A stretch of 64,000 nucleotides of DNA from positions 1 to 64,000 of the forward strand of contig JAEOUE010000127.1 of the NCBI GenBank assembly GCA_016839515.1, read 5' to 3'. This document shows, in pieces, positions 8,291-17,296 of the stretch. The DNA is from Candidatus Hodarchaeum mangrovi. GTDB taxonomy: Archaea; Asgardarchaeota; Heimdallarchaeia; Hodarchaeales; Hodarchaeaceae. The notes under the pieces are model-generated. The model was not told the DNA's origin. It was given only the letters and a program-made list of their open reading frames with translations, and ran no database searches. Each line of letters starts with the position of its first letter. The stretch's first letter is position 1. The translations under genes were made by a program, and so were the position numbers.

Positions 8291-9337
8291 ATGAAAGCTG
8301 CTGTTTTTGAAAAAATAAAAGAACCATTAAGAATTATAGAAGATTATAGTTCACCAAATATCAATGGGATACTAGGACATGTTATTGTTGACATCACAGC
8401 TTGTGGTGTCTGTCACACCGATTTAGGGTTTCTTGACCATGGAGTTCCAACAGGTAAATCTCCACCTTTAATTCTCGGACATGAAATGTCAGGAGTGGTT
8501 AAAGAAACAAGTGATGATGTTACATCATTTAAACAAGGAGATCATGTTTTAATTCCTGCCGTAATATCTTGTGGAACTTGCTTTTATTGTCGAACTGGGC
8601 GTGAGAATATTTGTTCAAATCAAATTTTCTTTGGAAGTAATGTTGATGGTGGTTTTGCAGAACAGATAATGGTTCCAGCAAAAGATATTTTTCATCTTCC
8701 GAAAGAAATCCCTTTAGAGGAAGGTTGTATTATCGCTGATGCTATTTCCACTCCATACCATGCAGTAAAAAATCGTGGACAGGTTAAAGCTGGAGATTGG
8801 GTTGTTGTGATTGGATGTGGTGGGATTGGATTGAATATTGTACAAAATATCCGTGTCGCAGGTGGTTTAGCAATAGCTGTAGATATTGTACCGGAAAAAC
8901 TTGAAATCGCAAAAAAATTAGGTGCGGTTGAAACAATATCTGCAAAAGACTTGGATGATCGTGCTGTAGTTGGAGCCATTAGAAAAATAACAGGTGGAGG
9001 AGCAGACATCGCATTTGAGGCAATTGGCAACCCAGCAACTTTTACACAAGCATTCAACAGCTTAAAGACAGGTGGTAGATTAGTTGCTGTTGGATATTCT
9101 CCGAAACGATGGGATGGATTTGATATCGGTCGTGTAATGTTTCGTGAAATGGAACTAGTAGGGAGTCTGGGATGTCGAACAGTAGATTACCCACGCATTA
9201 TTGAACTAGTTAGAAATAAGAACCTCGTGGTTGAACCGCTTGTAACAGCAAAATACCCACTAAAAGAAATAAACAAAGCATTTGATGTTATGCGTCGTGG
9301 TGAAGGTGTTCGTACAATAATTCTATGTAATTCTTGA
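8291..9337 (+). CDS. had: 6-hydroxycyclohex-1-ene-1-carbonyl-CoA dehydrogenase (zinc-type ADH family)
   Basis: 348 residues of the medium-chain dehydrogenase family. Catalytic-zinc residues C38 and the GHE motif are present. The structural-zinc cysteines are in CGTCFYCRTGRENIC, and the NAD-binding loop is GCGGIGLNIVQ. The segment PAVISCGTCFYC with the following GSNVDGGFAEQIMVPA resembles Had/BzdX (PAVIPCGEC, GGFA, VVPA) more than general alcohol dehydrogenases. It oxidises 6-hydroxycyclohex-1-ene-1-carbonyl-CoA to the 6-oxo compound with NAD. It follows dch and is in the same operon as oah, the next enzyme. A general alcohol dehydrogenase is the alternative. Confidence 0.85.
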   Translation: MKAAVFEKIKEPLRIIEDYSSPNINGILGHVIVDITACGVCHTDLGFLDHGVPTGKSPPLILGHEMSGVVKETSDDVTSFKQGDHVLIPAVISCGTCFYCRTGRENICSNQIFFGSNVDGGFAEQIMVPAKDIFHLPKEIPLEEGCIIADAISTPYHAVKNRGQVKAGDWVVVIGCGGIGLNIVQNIRVAGGLAIAVDIVPEKLEIAKKLGAVETISAKDLDDRAVVGAIRKITGGGADIAFEAIGNPATFTQAFNSLKTGGRLVAVGYSPKRWDGFDIGRVMFREMELVGSLGCRTVDYPRIIELVRNKNLVVEPLVTAKYPLKEINKAFDVMRRGEGVRTIILCNS

Positions 9338-9370
9338 AATTAATCATCAAGGAATTTGGAATGAACTATA

Positions 9371-10516
9371 ATGTCACAAGTTGGGATTATCGGTATTGGT
9401 CATAGTAAGTTTGGAAGACGCGATGACGTTACCGTTCAAGAATTAGCTTTTGAACCGTTTAAGGAAGCACTAACTGATGCAGGTATAAATCGCAAGGATA
9501 TAGAAGCTACAATTATTGGAGGAAGTCCTGTTTATATGACACAACGAAGTATTGCTGGACCTGTTACGGAATATTTGGGTTTAAATCCCCAACCAGTTTG
9601 GCTTACTGAAGCTGCATGTAGTAGTTCTGCTGTTGCCCTCCGTACAGCATATGCCTTGATAAAATCGAATATGCATGATATAATTTTAGTACTCGGGGTT
9701 CAAAAGATGTTAGAAAACCCAACATCTGAAATTCTTAAAATTATGGGACGTACAGGAGATGTGCAATGGGAAGCTCCTTATGGAACAACTTTTGCTAGCT
9801 ATTATGGGATGTATGCTCAAAGTCACATGGCTAAGTATGGAACAACTTCAGAGCAGCTTGCTGCTGTTGCTGTAAAAAATCATTATTATGGTTCGATGAA
9901 CCCGTTGGCAATGTTTCAAAAAGAAATTTCAATAAAACAAGTATTAGAGTCGAGAATTATTGCCTCACCTCTTCATATATTTGACTGTTGTGCCAATGCA
10001 GATGGTTCTGCAGCACTTATTATAGCAAATGAAGAAAAAGCTAAACAATTATCTGATACACCAATTTGGGTCACAGGTCTTGGTGCAGCTACTGCTCCCT
10101 TCTCATTATTGACACGACCAGAATTAGCTACTTTATCCAGTGCAGTAAACGCCTCTAAACAAGCATATGATCAAGCTAAGGTATCTGCGAAGAAAATAGA
10201 TGTTGCAGAGGTTCATGATTGCTTTACTATTGCTGAGATTATGGCATATGAGGATTTAGGGTTTACAGAGAGAGGTAAAGGGGGAGAATTCGTAGATGAA
10301 GCTTATATAGGTGGTCAAATTCCTGTAAATGTTGATGGAGGTTTGAAAGCTAAAGGCCATCCTGTAGGTGCCACTGGATGTTCACAAGTTGTTGGAATCG
10401 TTAAACAACTTCGTGGAGAAGCAGGAAAATGCCAAGTTGATAATGCAGAGATTGGTTTAACACATAATGTTGGTGGTCATGGCCAATATTGCGTTGTACA
10501 TATTTTTTCGAGGTGA
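9371..10516 (+). CDS. thiolase (archaeal/SCP2-type acetyl-CoA acyltransferase)
   Basis: 381 residues. The thiolase nucleophile is C83 (TEAACSSSAVALR). The other active-site segments are GGLKAKGHPVGATG and GLTHNVGGHGQYCVV, the latter typical of archaeal/SCP2-x thiolases that need a separate DUF35 zinc-ribbon/OB partner. It cleaves a 3-oxoacyl-CoA with CoA, here plausibly 3-oxopimelyl-CoA to glutaryl-CoA and acetyl-CoA. The ATG is at 9371, 33 bases after had. The next gene carries the DUF35 domain that this thiolase class normally binds. BbsB of anaerobic toluene degradation belongs to the same type and also pairs with a DUF35 protein (BbsA). Confidence 0.86.
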   Translation: MSQVGIIGIGHSKFGRRDDVTVQELAFEPFKEALTDAGINRKDIEATIIGGSPVYMTQRSIAGPVTEYLGLNPQPVWLTEAACSSSAVALRTAYALIKSNMHDIILVLGVQKMLENPTSEILKIMGRTGDVQWEAPYGTTFASYYGMYAQSHMAKYGTTSEQLAAVAVKNHYYGSMNPLAMFQKEISIKQVLESRIIASPLHIFDCCANADGSAALIIANEEKAKQLSDTPIWVTGLGAATAPFSLLTRPELATLSSAVNASKQAYDQAKVSAKKIDVAEVHDCFTIAEIMAYEDLGFTERGKGGEFVDEAYIGGQIPVNVDGGLKAKGHPVGATGCSQVVGIVKQLRGEAGKCQVDNAEIGLTHNVGGHGQYCVVHIFSR

Positions 10517-10524
10517 ATTCCAAG

Positions 10525-11736
10525 TTGAAGCAATTTGGTTACAGAGATTACATTTCTCAATCTAAAATGGGTTCCCGCTTTTTATCTGCATTAAGAGAAG
10601 GAAGACTTGAAGGGACTCATTGTTCTCAATGTGATATTCGTTATTATCCTCCTAGAGCTAATTGTAAAGAATGTCTATCCGATGAAAACATAAATTATAT
10701 AGATTATTCAGGTGAGGGAAAGATATTATCATTTTCAGAAGTTCATGTACCACCTGCAGGATTTGAACGATTCGCACCTTATACGGTATGTGTTATTGAT
10801 TTAAAAGAAGGAGGGCGATTAGTTGCATGGATTAACCAAGAGGGTGAACCTCTTAAAATCGGAGAAGATGTTAGAGTAAAACCAGAGGTTATTGAGGAAG
10901 ATCGTGTTACTTATCGAGTTATAAGGGCTACCCAATCTAAAGAGATAACTAAAATAACTACAACAGAAATAGAGCCTAAATTTAGATTTAAAAAACTTCA
11001 AGGAAAAGTAGCGATTATTACAGGAGGAGGAAAAGGGATTGGTCGGGAAATTGCACTGGAATATGCACGAGAGGGTGCTAAAACTATAGTAGCAGCAAGA
11101 ACACTCTCAGATATTGAAGCTGTTGTAGCAGAAATAAAAGAATTCGGAGGGGAAGCTTTTGCTGTAACATGTGATGTAGCTGATGCAGAAAATGTTCAAC
11201 AATTAATAAACATTACACTAGAAAAATTCCAACAGATAGATATCTTAGTTAATAACGCAGGAATTTCTAGAAGTGCTTTAATAAACAAAATGACAGATGA
11301 TATATGGAATTCGGTTATTAATATCAATTTGACTGGAACTTTTAATTGTATTCGAGCTATTGCTCCATATTTTATGAACAAAAGACCTTTTGGAGGCAAA
11401 ATTATCAATTTTACATCAACTGCTGCAAAATATGGAAATCTAGGGCAAGCAGCGTATGCAGCTTCGAAATGGGGAATTATTGCTTTATCAAAGACTGCAG
11501 CACGAGAACTAGCTCGCTATAAAGTGAATGTAAATTGTATTATGCCAGGATATATCGAAACTGCTATGACTGCAGATACTCCTTTAGTCTATAAGGAAGA
11601 AACAATAGCTCAAATCCCACAGATGAGAATTGGATTTCCGATAGACATTGCCAAAGTCGCTCTTTTTTTAGCGAGTTCTGATTCCGATTATATGACAGGA
11701 TCAGTGGTACAAGTTGATGGTGGCTTGAGGATGTAG
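10525..11736 (+). CDS. DUF35 (zinc ribbon + OB fold) fused to short-chain dehydrogenase/reductase
   Basis: About 403 residues from TTG 10525. I chose this start because GAGGTGA, which includes the thiolase stop, lies 8 bases ahead; an in-frame ATG at 10489 would overlap the thiolase. The first 120 residues are DUF35: zinc ribbon CSQCDIRYYPPRANCKEC, then an OB fold (GKILSFSEVHVPPAGFE...PYTVCVIDL). A short linker leads to a full SDR: GGGKGIGRE (NAD(P) loop), NNAG, catalytic Ser in NFTSTAAKY, YAASK and PGYIETAMT. DUF35 proteins usually activate SCP2-type thiolases; SDRs interconvert 3-hydroxy- and 3-oxoacyl-CoA. The fusion would join the reductase/dehydrogenase step to the thiolase made just upstream. 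Confidence 0.87.
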   Translation: MKQFGYRDYISQSKMGSRFLSALREGRLEGTHCSQCDIRYYPPRANCKECLSDENINYIDYSGEGKILSFSEVHVPPAGFERFAPYTVCVIDLKEGGRLVAWINQEGEPLKIGEDVRVKPEVIEEDRVTYRVIRATQSKEITKITTTEIEPKFRFKKLQGKVAIITGGGKGIGREIALEYAREGAKTIVAARTLSDIEAVVAEIKEFGGEAFAVTCDVADAENVQQLINITLEKFQQIDILVNNAGISRSALINKMTDDIWNSVININLTGTFNCIRAIAPYFMNKRPFGGKIINFTSTAAKYGNLGQAAYAASKWGIIALSKTAARELARYKVNVNCIMPGYIETAMTADTPLVYKEETIAQIPQMRIGFPIDIAKVALFLASSDSDYMTGSVVQVDGGLRM

Positions 11737-11815
11737 AATCAAAGTCATAGAATTTTTATGCATGAGTGATTTGTGTGGGATATATTGTGATTCAGCTTAA
11801 AGAAGGATAAAAATT

Positions 11816-12928
11816 ATGAAAAATCATGATCTTTGGAAAGATGAATTATTTGGAACTGAACCTCCTTGTACAACTTATGAACTTCGTCCATTAATTGACC
11901 CAACAACTGGGAAGGTGGTCGAGGGACTCTATTCTGCTTGGATAATACTTAACAATCCAGCTCAACTGAATTCATATACTACTCAAATGGTTAAAGGAGT
12001 AATTGCCGGTTTTTCGAGAGCTTCTATGGACCGAAGTGTTGTGAGTGTAGTATTCACAGGAGCAGGAGATAGAGCTTTCTGCACAGGTGGAAATACAAAG
12101 GAATATGCGGAATATTATGCTGGAAGGCCCAGTGAATACGGCTTTTATATGGATCTTTTTAATGGGATGGTTGATGCTATTTTAAACTGTAAAAAACCAG
12201 TAATTTGCCGTTCACAAGGTATAAGAGTAGCAGGAGGACAGGAAATCGGAATGGCTACCGATTTAACTATTTCTGCTGATACAGCTGTTTATGGACAGGC
12301 TGGACCTAGACATGGTTCTGCTCCAGATGGAGGGTCAACTGATTTTCTTCCATGGATGCTATCAATAGAAGATGCTATGTGGAATTGTATTTCCTGTGAA
12401 TTATGGAGTGCTTACAAAATGAAACGATTAGGGATGATATCAAAAGTTGTCCCAGTCCTAAAGAAAGGTGAAGAATTTATCAGAAATCCTACCGTTCACA
12501 CTGAAAAGTATGTTTTGGATGGAGAGATAATTTATGGGGAATTTCTTGTTGGTCAAGCTTTTAAAGAAGCTCGGGAACTCATGAAAAGTTGCACTACTGA
12601 TTTTTCACTATTAGATAAATCGATTGATGAAATTATATGGTCATTCACAAACCTTTTCCCAGGGTGTTTGATGAAATCTATTGATGGTATTCGAATGAAA
12701 AAGAAATTCTTCTGGGATCAAACAAAACTTGCTAATCGTCATTGGTTATCTGTAAATATGACCACAGAGGCATTACTTGGTTTTAGAGCGTTTAACGAAA
12801 GAAAAGAGACTGGAAAAGATGTCATTGATTTTATAAAGTATCGACAACTCTTAGCAGATGCTCATCAATTTGATCAAGATTTAATTGAAGCTGTCCTTCC
12901 CAAACCAAAAGAAAGGAGTAACGAATAA
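11816..12928 (+). CDS. oah: 6-oxocyclohex-1-ene-1-carbonyl-CoA hydrolase (ring-opening, BamA/Oah)
   Basis: 370 residues, the normal length. Diagnostic blocks of the BamA/Oah/BzdY family are nearly intact: LNSYTTQMVKGVI (51-63), FCTGGNTKEYAEYYAGRPSE (88-107), CKKPVICRSQGIRVAGGQEI (125-144), GQAGPRHGSAPDGG (160-173) and FLPWMLSIEDAMWN. This crotonase-family enzyme adds water to 6-oxocyclohex-1-ene-1-carbonyl-CoA and hydrolyses the C-C bond to give 3-hydroxypimelyl-CoA. It is widely used as the marker for anaerobic degradation of aromatic rings. AAGGAT lies ahead of the ATG. It is in the operon after the DUF35-SDR gene, 79 bases away. Confidence 0.95.
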   Translation: MKNHDLWKDELFGTEPPCTTYELRPLIDPTTGKVVEGLYSAWIILNNPAQLNSYTTQMVKGVIAGFSRASMDRSVVSVVFTGAGDRAFCTGGNTKEYAEYYAGRPSEYGFYMDLFNGMVDAILNCKKPVICRSQGIRVAGGQEIGMATDLTISADTAVYGQAGPRHGSAPDGGSTDFLPWMLSIEDAMWNCISCELWSAYKMKRLGMISKVVPVLKKGEEFIRNPTVHTEKYVLDGEIIYGEFLVGQAFKEARELMKSCTTDFSLLDKSIDEIIWSFTNLFPGCLMKSIDGIRMKKKFFWDQTKLANRHWLSVNMTTEALLGFRAFNERKETGKDVIDFIKYRQLLADAHQFDQDLIEAVLPKPKERSNE

Positions 12929-12940
12929 TTAGAGGAGTTT

Positions 12941-14155
12941 GTGATTGTTTTGAGATTTAATAATGTTTATGTTCCTTCTGGATGTTACTGGAGTAGTCCT
13001 TTTGTACGATGGCAAGGTAGTATGGCACATTTAAACTCTATTCCTTTGGCTGCAGAAACAACTAAACGAGCTTTACAAAAATGTAACATCTTGCCCTCCA
13101 GTTTAGATGCAATTCATCTTGGGATAACAATACCACAAAAAAACGGTTTTTATGGCCAAACATGGCTTAGTGGATTAATAGGGGCTCCAAATATTTCTGG
13201 ACCTATGATTAGCCAAGCATGTGCAACCTCAGCTCGGGTAATGGCAACAGCTGCTTCTGAAATTGAATCAAACCAAGTAAAAAATCATACGATATTAGCT
13301 GTGACTTGTGATCGAACTAGTAACGGCCCTCATCTCTTATATCCTAATCCATATGCACCTGGTGGAAAAGCTGATTTTGAAAATTGGGTTTGGGATAATT
13401 TCAACTATGATCCTTATGCAAAAAATGCTATGATTCAAACTGCTGAAAATGTCGCTAAAGAAGAAGCTATCACTAGAGAAATGCAAGAAGAGGCTACATT
13501 ATTACGATATACTCAATATAATAAAGCTTTAGAGAATAATGCAGAATTTCTTCGAAGGTTCATGGATATACCAATGGAGATTAAAATTGGAAAGAAAACA
13601 GCAATTCTTGAGGGCGATGAAGGAGTTTATACAACTTCTGCAGAAGGTCTGGCAAATTTAAGCCCTGTGATTAAAGATGGTACAGTTACATTTGGTACTC
13701 AAACTCATCCCGCTGATGGAAACTGTGGTATGATATTAACTACACAGGAAAATGCTCAAACATTAAGTCTTGACAAAGATTTTGAAATTCAAGTTCTATC
13801 TTTTGGCCAAGCTCGTAGTGAGAAGGGATTCATGCCTACAGCACCTGTTCCAGCTGCGAATAGAGCATTGGAATCAGCTCACCTATCTATATCTGATATT
13901 ACCTCATTTAAGCTTCATAATCCATTTGCAGTGAACGACATTTATTTCAGTCAAAAAATGGATATTTCAATAGAATCTGTAAATAATTATGGTTCAAGTC
14001 TTGTCTGGGGCCATCCTCAAGCCCCTACAGGTATGCGCCTTTTAATTGAACTAATCGAAGAACTTAAATTGAAGAATGGAGGCAATGGCCTATTTGCAGG
14101 ATGTTCTGCAGGTGATTCTGCAGCTTCTATTGTGATCAAAGTCAGTAAGAATTAA
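12941..14155 (+). CDS. thiolase (acetyl-CoA C-acyltransferase family)
   Basis: 404 residues. The nucleophile is in ISQACATSARVMATAA. The C-terminal active-site segments are KLHNPFAVNDIYF, LVWGHPQAPTGMRLL and FAGCSAGDSAASIV, the His, His and Cys positions of classical degradative thiolases. It is divergent (ACATS, HNPFA) but the catalytic residues stand. It would cleave 3-oxoacyl-CoA formed after ring opening; why the operon has two thiolases of different types is unclear, perhaps C7 and C4 substrates. The start is GTG at 12941 with AGAGGAG only 3 bases ahead; TTG at 12950 is an alternative with a longer spacer. It is the last gene before a terminator-like hairpin. Confidence 0.85.
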   Translation: MIVLRFNNVYVPSGCYWSSPFVRWQGSMAHLNSIPLAAETTKRALQKCNILPSSLDAIHLGITIPQKNGFYGQTWLSGLIGAPNISGPMISQACATSARVMATAASEIESNQVKNHTILAVTCDRTSNGPHLLYPNPYAPGGKADFENWVWDNFNYDPYAKNAMIQTAENVAKEEAITREMQEEATLLRYTQYNKALENNAEFLRRFMDIPMEIKIGKKTAILEGDEGVYTTSAEGLANLSPVIKDGTVTFGTQTHPADGNCGMILTTQENAQTLSLDKDFEIQVLSFGQARSEKGFMPTAPVPAANRALESAHLSISDITSFKLHNPFAVNDIYFSQKMDISIESVNNYGSSLVWGHPQAPTGMRLLIELIEELKLKNGGNGLFAGCSAGDSAASIVIKVSKN

Positions 14156-14162
14156 AAAAATT

Positions 14163-14190
14163 ACTAATCAGAACTCTAATTAGTTTTTTT
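14163..14190 (+). terminator. hairpin with T-run after the aromatic operon
   Basis: ACTAAT (14163-14168) and ATTAGT (14179-14184) are perfect inverted arms around a 10-base loop, followed by a run of T to 14190. It lies 8 bases after the stop of the last operon gene. The short stem is weak; in archaea the T-run itself would be the main signal. Confidence 0.55.
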
Positions 14191-14259
14191 CATTTGAAAT
14201 TTGTTAAAATCAACTATCATTTATTGATCTGTTGAATTTAAGAAGTAAGAATCGCTATT

Positions 14260-15153
14260 CTATCTAAACAATCGGGGCTCTGGAGGAGTTTTTGAATAAT
14301 CATAGAACCCAATACCCGATTTTCGTCCAAAATGCTTTGCTCGAACCATTTTTCTTAATAATGTAGGCGCCCGATATTTAGAATCCTGAAATTCGGAATG
14401 CATATAATCAGCAATGAACAGTGTTGTATCCAGCCCAACGAAATCCAAAAGGGTTAATGGACCCATTGGATGGTTAAGTCCTAAAGTAATAGCTTTGTCA
14501 AGGTCTTCCACAGAAGCTACACCTTCTTGTATAGTGAAAACTGCCTCTAAAAGGAAGGGTAATAATAGTCTATTGACTGCAAATCCGGGAGCTTCATTTA
14601 CTAAAACTGTTTCCTTTCCTAATTTTTTAGATAGCTGATCAATGAGCCGATAAGTTTCATCTGAAGTTTCATAACCCTTGATAATTTCTACAAGACGCAT
14701 TATTGGAACAGGATTAAAGAAGTGCATACCAATAAATTTATCTGGACGTTTTGTTGCAGAAGCCATGTCAGTAATGGAAATTGAAGAAGTATTTGAGGCA
14801 AAAATGACATTAGGATCACAAATCTGATCGATTTCGCTATAAACTTTGCATTTCAAATCCCGATTTTCTATGATCGCTTCGATAATGACATCAACACCGT
14901 TAAGTGCCTCCTTCATATCAGTAGTGCCGTGAATCCTCCCTAGAATTTCATTCATTTGGTCTTGAGTTATTTTCCCTTTTTTTACTTCACGTGATAGATT
15001 TTTATTAATCATAGCCATTCCGTTGTCTACAAAACGGTCTTCAATATCTCGCATGGAGACTTGAAATCCAGCTTGAGCACATACATGAGCAATTCCATTC
15101 CCCATAAGCCCAGCTCCGAGCACACATATTTTTTTTACATCTTCAATTTTCAT
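14260..15153 (-). CDS. 3-hydroxyacyl-CoA dehydrogenase (3-hydroxybutyryl-CoA dehydrogenase type)
   Basis: 297 residues, the size of the single-function Hbd/PaaH enzymes. The NAD loop GAGLMGNG is at residues 13-20. The catalytic His-Glu region MHFFNPVPIMRLVEIIKG follows, and then PGFAVNRLLLPFLLEA and LGLNHPMGPLTLLDFVGLD of the C-terminal dimer domain. It oxidises L-3-hydroxyacyl-CoA to 3-oxoacyl-CoA with NAD. Next to the ring-opening operon it could oxidise 3-hydroxypimelyl-CoA (or 3-hydroxybutyryl-CoA from glutaryl/crotonyl-CoA). It shares strand with the acyl-CoA synthetase upstream (85-base gap). Confidence 0.93.
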   Translation of the reverse strand: MKIEDVKKICVLGAGLMGNGIAHVCAQAGFQVSMRDIEDRFVDNGMAMINKNLSREVKKGKITQDQMNEILGRIHGTTDMKEALNGVDVIIEAIIENRDLKCKVYSEIDQICDPNVIFASNTSSISITDMASATKRPDKFIGMHFFNPVPIMRLVEIIKGYETSDETYRLIDQLSKKLGKETVLVNEAPGFAVNRLLLPFLLEAVFTIQEGVASVEDLDKAITLGLNHPMGPLTLLDFVGLDTTLFIADYMHSEFQDSKYRAPTLLRKMVRAKHFGRKSGIGFYDYSKTPPEPRLFR

Positions 15154-15238
15154 TTTGTAACAACTTCCTCTTAATCTAAATACTTTGCTTGAAAACTCAA
15201 CGAAAAAAGATATTCTGTGTTTCAGTTATTAATTTTGA

Positions 15239-16810
15239 TTAAGTATTAAACCTTTCTCGCAATAGCCGATGTATTATTTTTCCTGAACCTGTTCGTGGCA
15301 TTTCGTCATATTTAATGAATAGTACCTTTTTAGGCACCTTGAAACCTGGCATATTATTTTTACAATAGCTTCGGATTTCTTCTGCCAAACCATCAGAAGG
15401 TGCCCTATCTGCAGTCAAAATACAGATTGCAGTTACCGCTTCACCCCATTTATAATCCTTAAGTCCGACAACAGCACTCTCAATCACAGCTGGATGAGTT
15501 GTAATAACCTTTTCGACTTCAGAGGGAAAAACATGTTCACCACCTGTTATAATCATATTTGCTTTACGATCAACTAAGTAGTAGAATCCATCTTTATCGA
15601 TTTTGGCCATATCTCCAGCACTAAAAAATCCATTATCCATACTTTCAACAGTTTTTTCTGGTAGTTGATGATAATCTGTAAATTGCATTGGACTACGAGA
15701 AAATAGTTCTCCAATTTCACCATTAGCTACAGGTTTACGTGTATTTGGATCTAATATTCTAATAATATCCGAACCAATACATTCTTTACCAATAGATCCA
15801 GCCTTGGTAAATTGATCCTCTGGCCGTAAAATTGTAACTAAACCGGCTTCAGTTGATCCATATGCCTCAAAGAGTCGGACACCCTTGAAAAGATTCATCA
15901 CACCTTTTTTCATTTCAATAGTGGCTGGAGCAGAAGAAGTTAATAATGTTTGAATAGAACTAAGGTCATATTTTGATTTAATTTCTTCAGAGAGTCCTAA
16001 AATTAGATTATAATGAGTTGGTATCATAGAGGTAAATGTGATTTTTTCACGATCAAATATTCCAAGAAGTTCTTCGGGATCAAACCTAATCTCAAGATGT
16101 ACATAAACACTAGCTCCAATGTAAGTAAAAACAAATGCATAGAAAGTTGAATTCACATGTGATAATGGCATAAGGACAAGACCATAGTCTAGAGGAGAAA
16201 AAGAAAACTCAGCAGCATTAATTAAAAAGAAAGAAATATAAGATTGGTGCGATCTTACAACTCCTTTAGGCTTACCAGTTGTTCCGCTTGTATAAAGCAA
16301 TATCCAAGTATCTTCAGGATCTACCTCAATTGAGGGATAATCGTTCTCTCCTTGGCTGATAATTTCTTCAAAATACCTCCAATTATCCTTAATACTAATA
16401 TCACCAATTAAAACATGATGTAGTTTATCAAGCCCATAATTAACAATAAGATCCCAACTTTCGATTGTAATGTCATAATAGGTCTGTTCAACCATTACCA
16501 TCTTTGCTTCGGCATTACGGACAATCCAGTAAAGATCTTCAGGGAGAAGTCGAAAATTCAAAGGTACTACTATAAATCCAGCTTTTGCTGCAGCTCCATA
16601 AATTTCCATGAATTCTATACAATTATTCAATAAAACAGCAATTTTATCTCCTTTTTTCAAACCCATTTTAAGTAGTCCGTTAGCAAGCTTGTTAGTTCTA
16701 ATATCATATTCGCTATTTGTTAAAGAGCGATTTCTATCCTTAATAGCTAGTTTGTCAGGATATTTAATTGCATTTGCCCGAATAATTTCTCCTAAATGTA
16801 ACCACGACAT
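15239..16810 (-). CDS. AMP-forming acyl-CoA synthetase (ANL family)
   Basis: 523 residues. The ATP/AMP loop LLYTSGTTGKPKG is at residues 171-183, YGSTEAG in the core, then FSAGDMAKIDKDGFYYLVDRK and the C-terminal lysine motif RTGSGKIIHR. It activates a carboxylic acid to its CoA thioester via the acyl-adenylate. The sequence looks like a FadD/long-chain or medium-chain ligase; benzoate or another aromatic acid is possible given the neighbours, but I cannot assign the substrate. It is upstream of the 3-hydroxyacyl-CoA dehydrogenase on the same strand, so the two are likely one transcript. Confidence 0.9.
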   Translation of the reverse strand: MSWLHLGEIIRANAIKYPDKLAIKDRNRSLTNSEYDIRTNKLANGLLKMGLKKGDKIAVLLNNCIEFMEIYGAAAKAGFIVVPLNFRLLPEDLYWIVRNAEAKMVMVEQTYYDITIESWDLIVNYGLDKLHHVLIGDISIKDNWRYFEEIISQGENDYPSIEVDPEDTWILLYTSGTTGKPKGVVRSHQSYISFFLINAAEFSFSPLDYGLVLMPLSHVNSTFYAFVFTYIGASVYVHLEIRFDPEELLGIFDREKITFTSMIPTHYNLILGLSEEIKSKYDLSSIQTLLTSSAPATIEMKKGVMNLFKGVRLFEAYGSTEAGLVTILRPEDQFTKAGSIGKECIGSDIIRILDPNTRKPVANGEIGELFSRSPMQFTDYHQLPEKTVESMDNGFFSAGDMAKIDKDGFYYLVDRKANMIITGGEHVFPSEVEKVITTHPAVIESAVVGLKDYKWGEAVTAICILTADRAPSDGLAEEIRSYCKNNMPGFKVPKKVLFIKYDEMPRTGSGKIIHRLLRERFNT

Positions 16811-17296
16811 TCAAATCAATCCTAATATCTATAATTTACCGTAAGAGCTAAAATAAGCATTTTAACTCTGATTGATATCAAATTTACATTCCATTCAGTG
16901 TCTAGCTTTCATAATGTAAATATCAGATGATGATAACAAGTCGATTTCATTTATAATGAAAACTGATATACTCCGATTTTTGTCCTGCAAAACCTTAAAA
17001 AATTAATGGTAAATACTCACTATCTTTTTATAGATAATAAAATTTATTTTTGTACCAAATTTTTAATGTTAACAATATAAGCTGGAGTTTATGACAATTT
17101 ACTTCCCATTCCTTTTTGTTTTAGAAAAGATGAATTTTTGAAATTCTCATAGGGTTCGAAAATAAATCCAAAATAAAATTTATCAGACAAATCAAGTCAT
17201 GGAATAGAAATGATTAATAATTTCAAATCTCATTGCTCAAAAATATATGGCAGTTTATATCCAAAGTTTTTAACTTAATATACAGGAGGATTTTGA
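16811..17296. other. 486-base intergenic region between divergent genes
   Basis: AT-rich, no coding frame seen. It must contain promoters for the minus-strand acyl-CoA synthetase and the plus-strand aldo/keto reductase. The AGGAGG ribosome site of the latter is at 17284-17289. TATA-like words occur (for example TTTTTATAGATAA near 17025), but none is compelling. No tRNA-like cloverleaf or repeat was found by eye. Confidence 0.4.

Noticed and set aside
8692..9057. Antisense frame of 121 codons within had
   Set aside because: It is a shadow of the clearly coding had frame, with Pro/Ser/Thr-rich composition and no motif.
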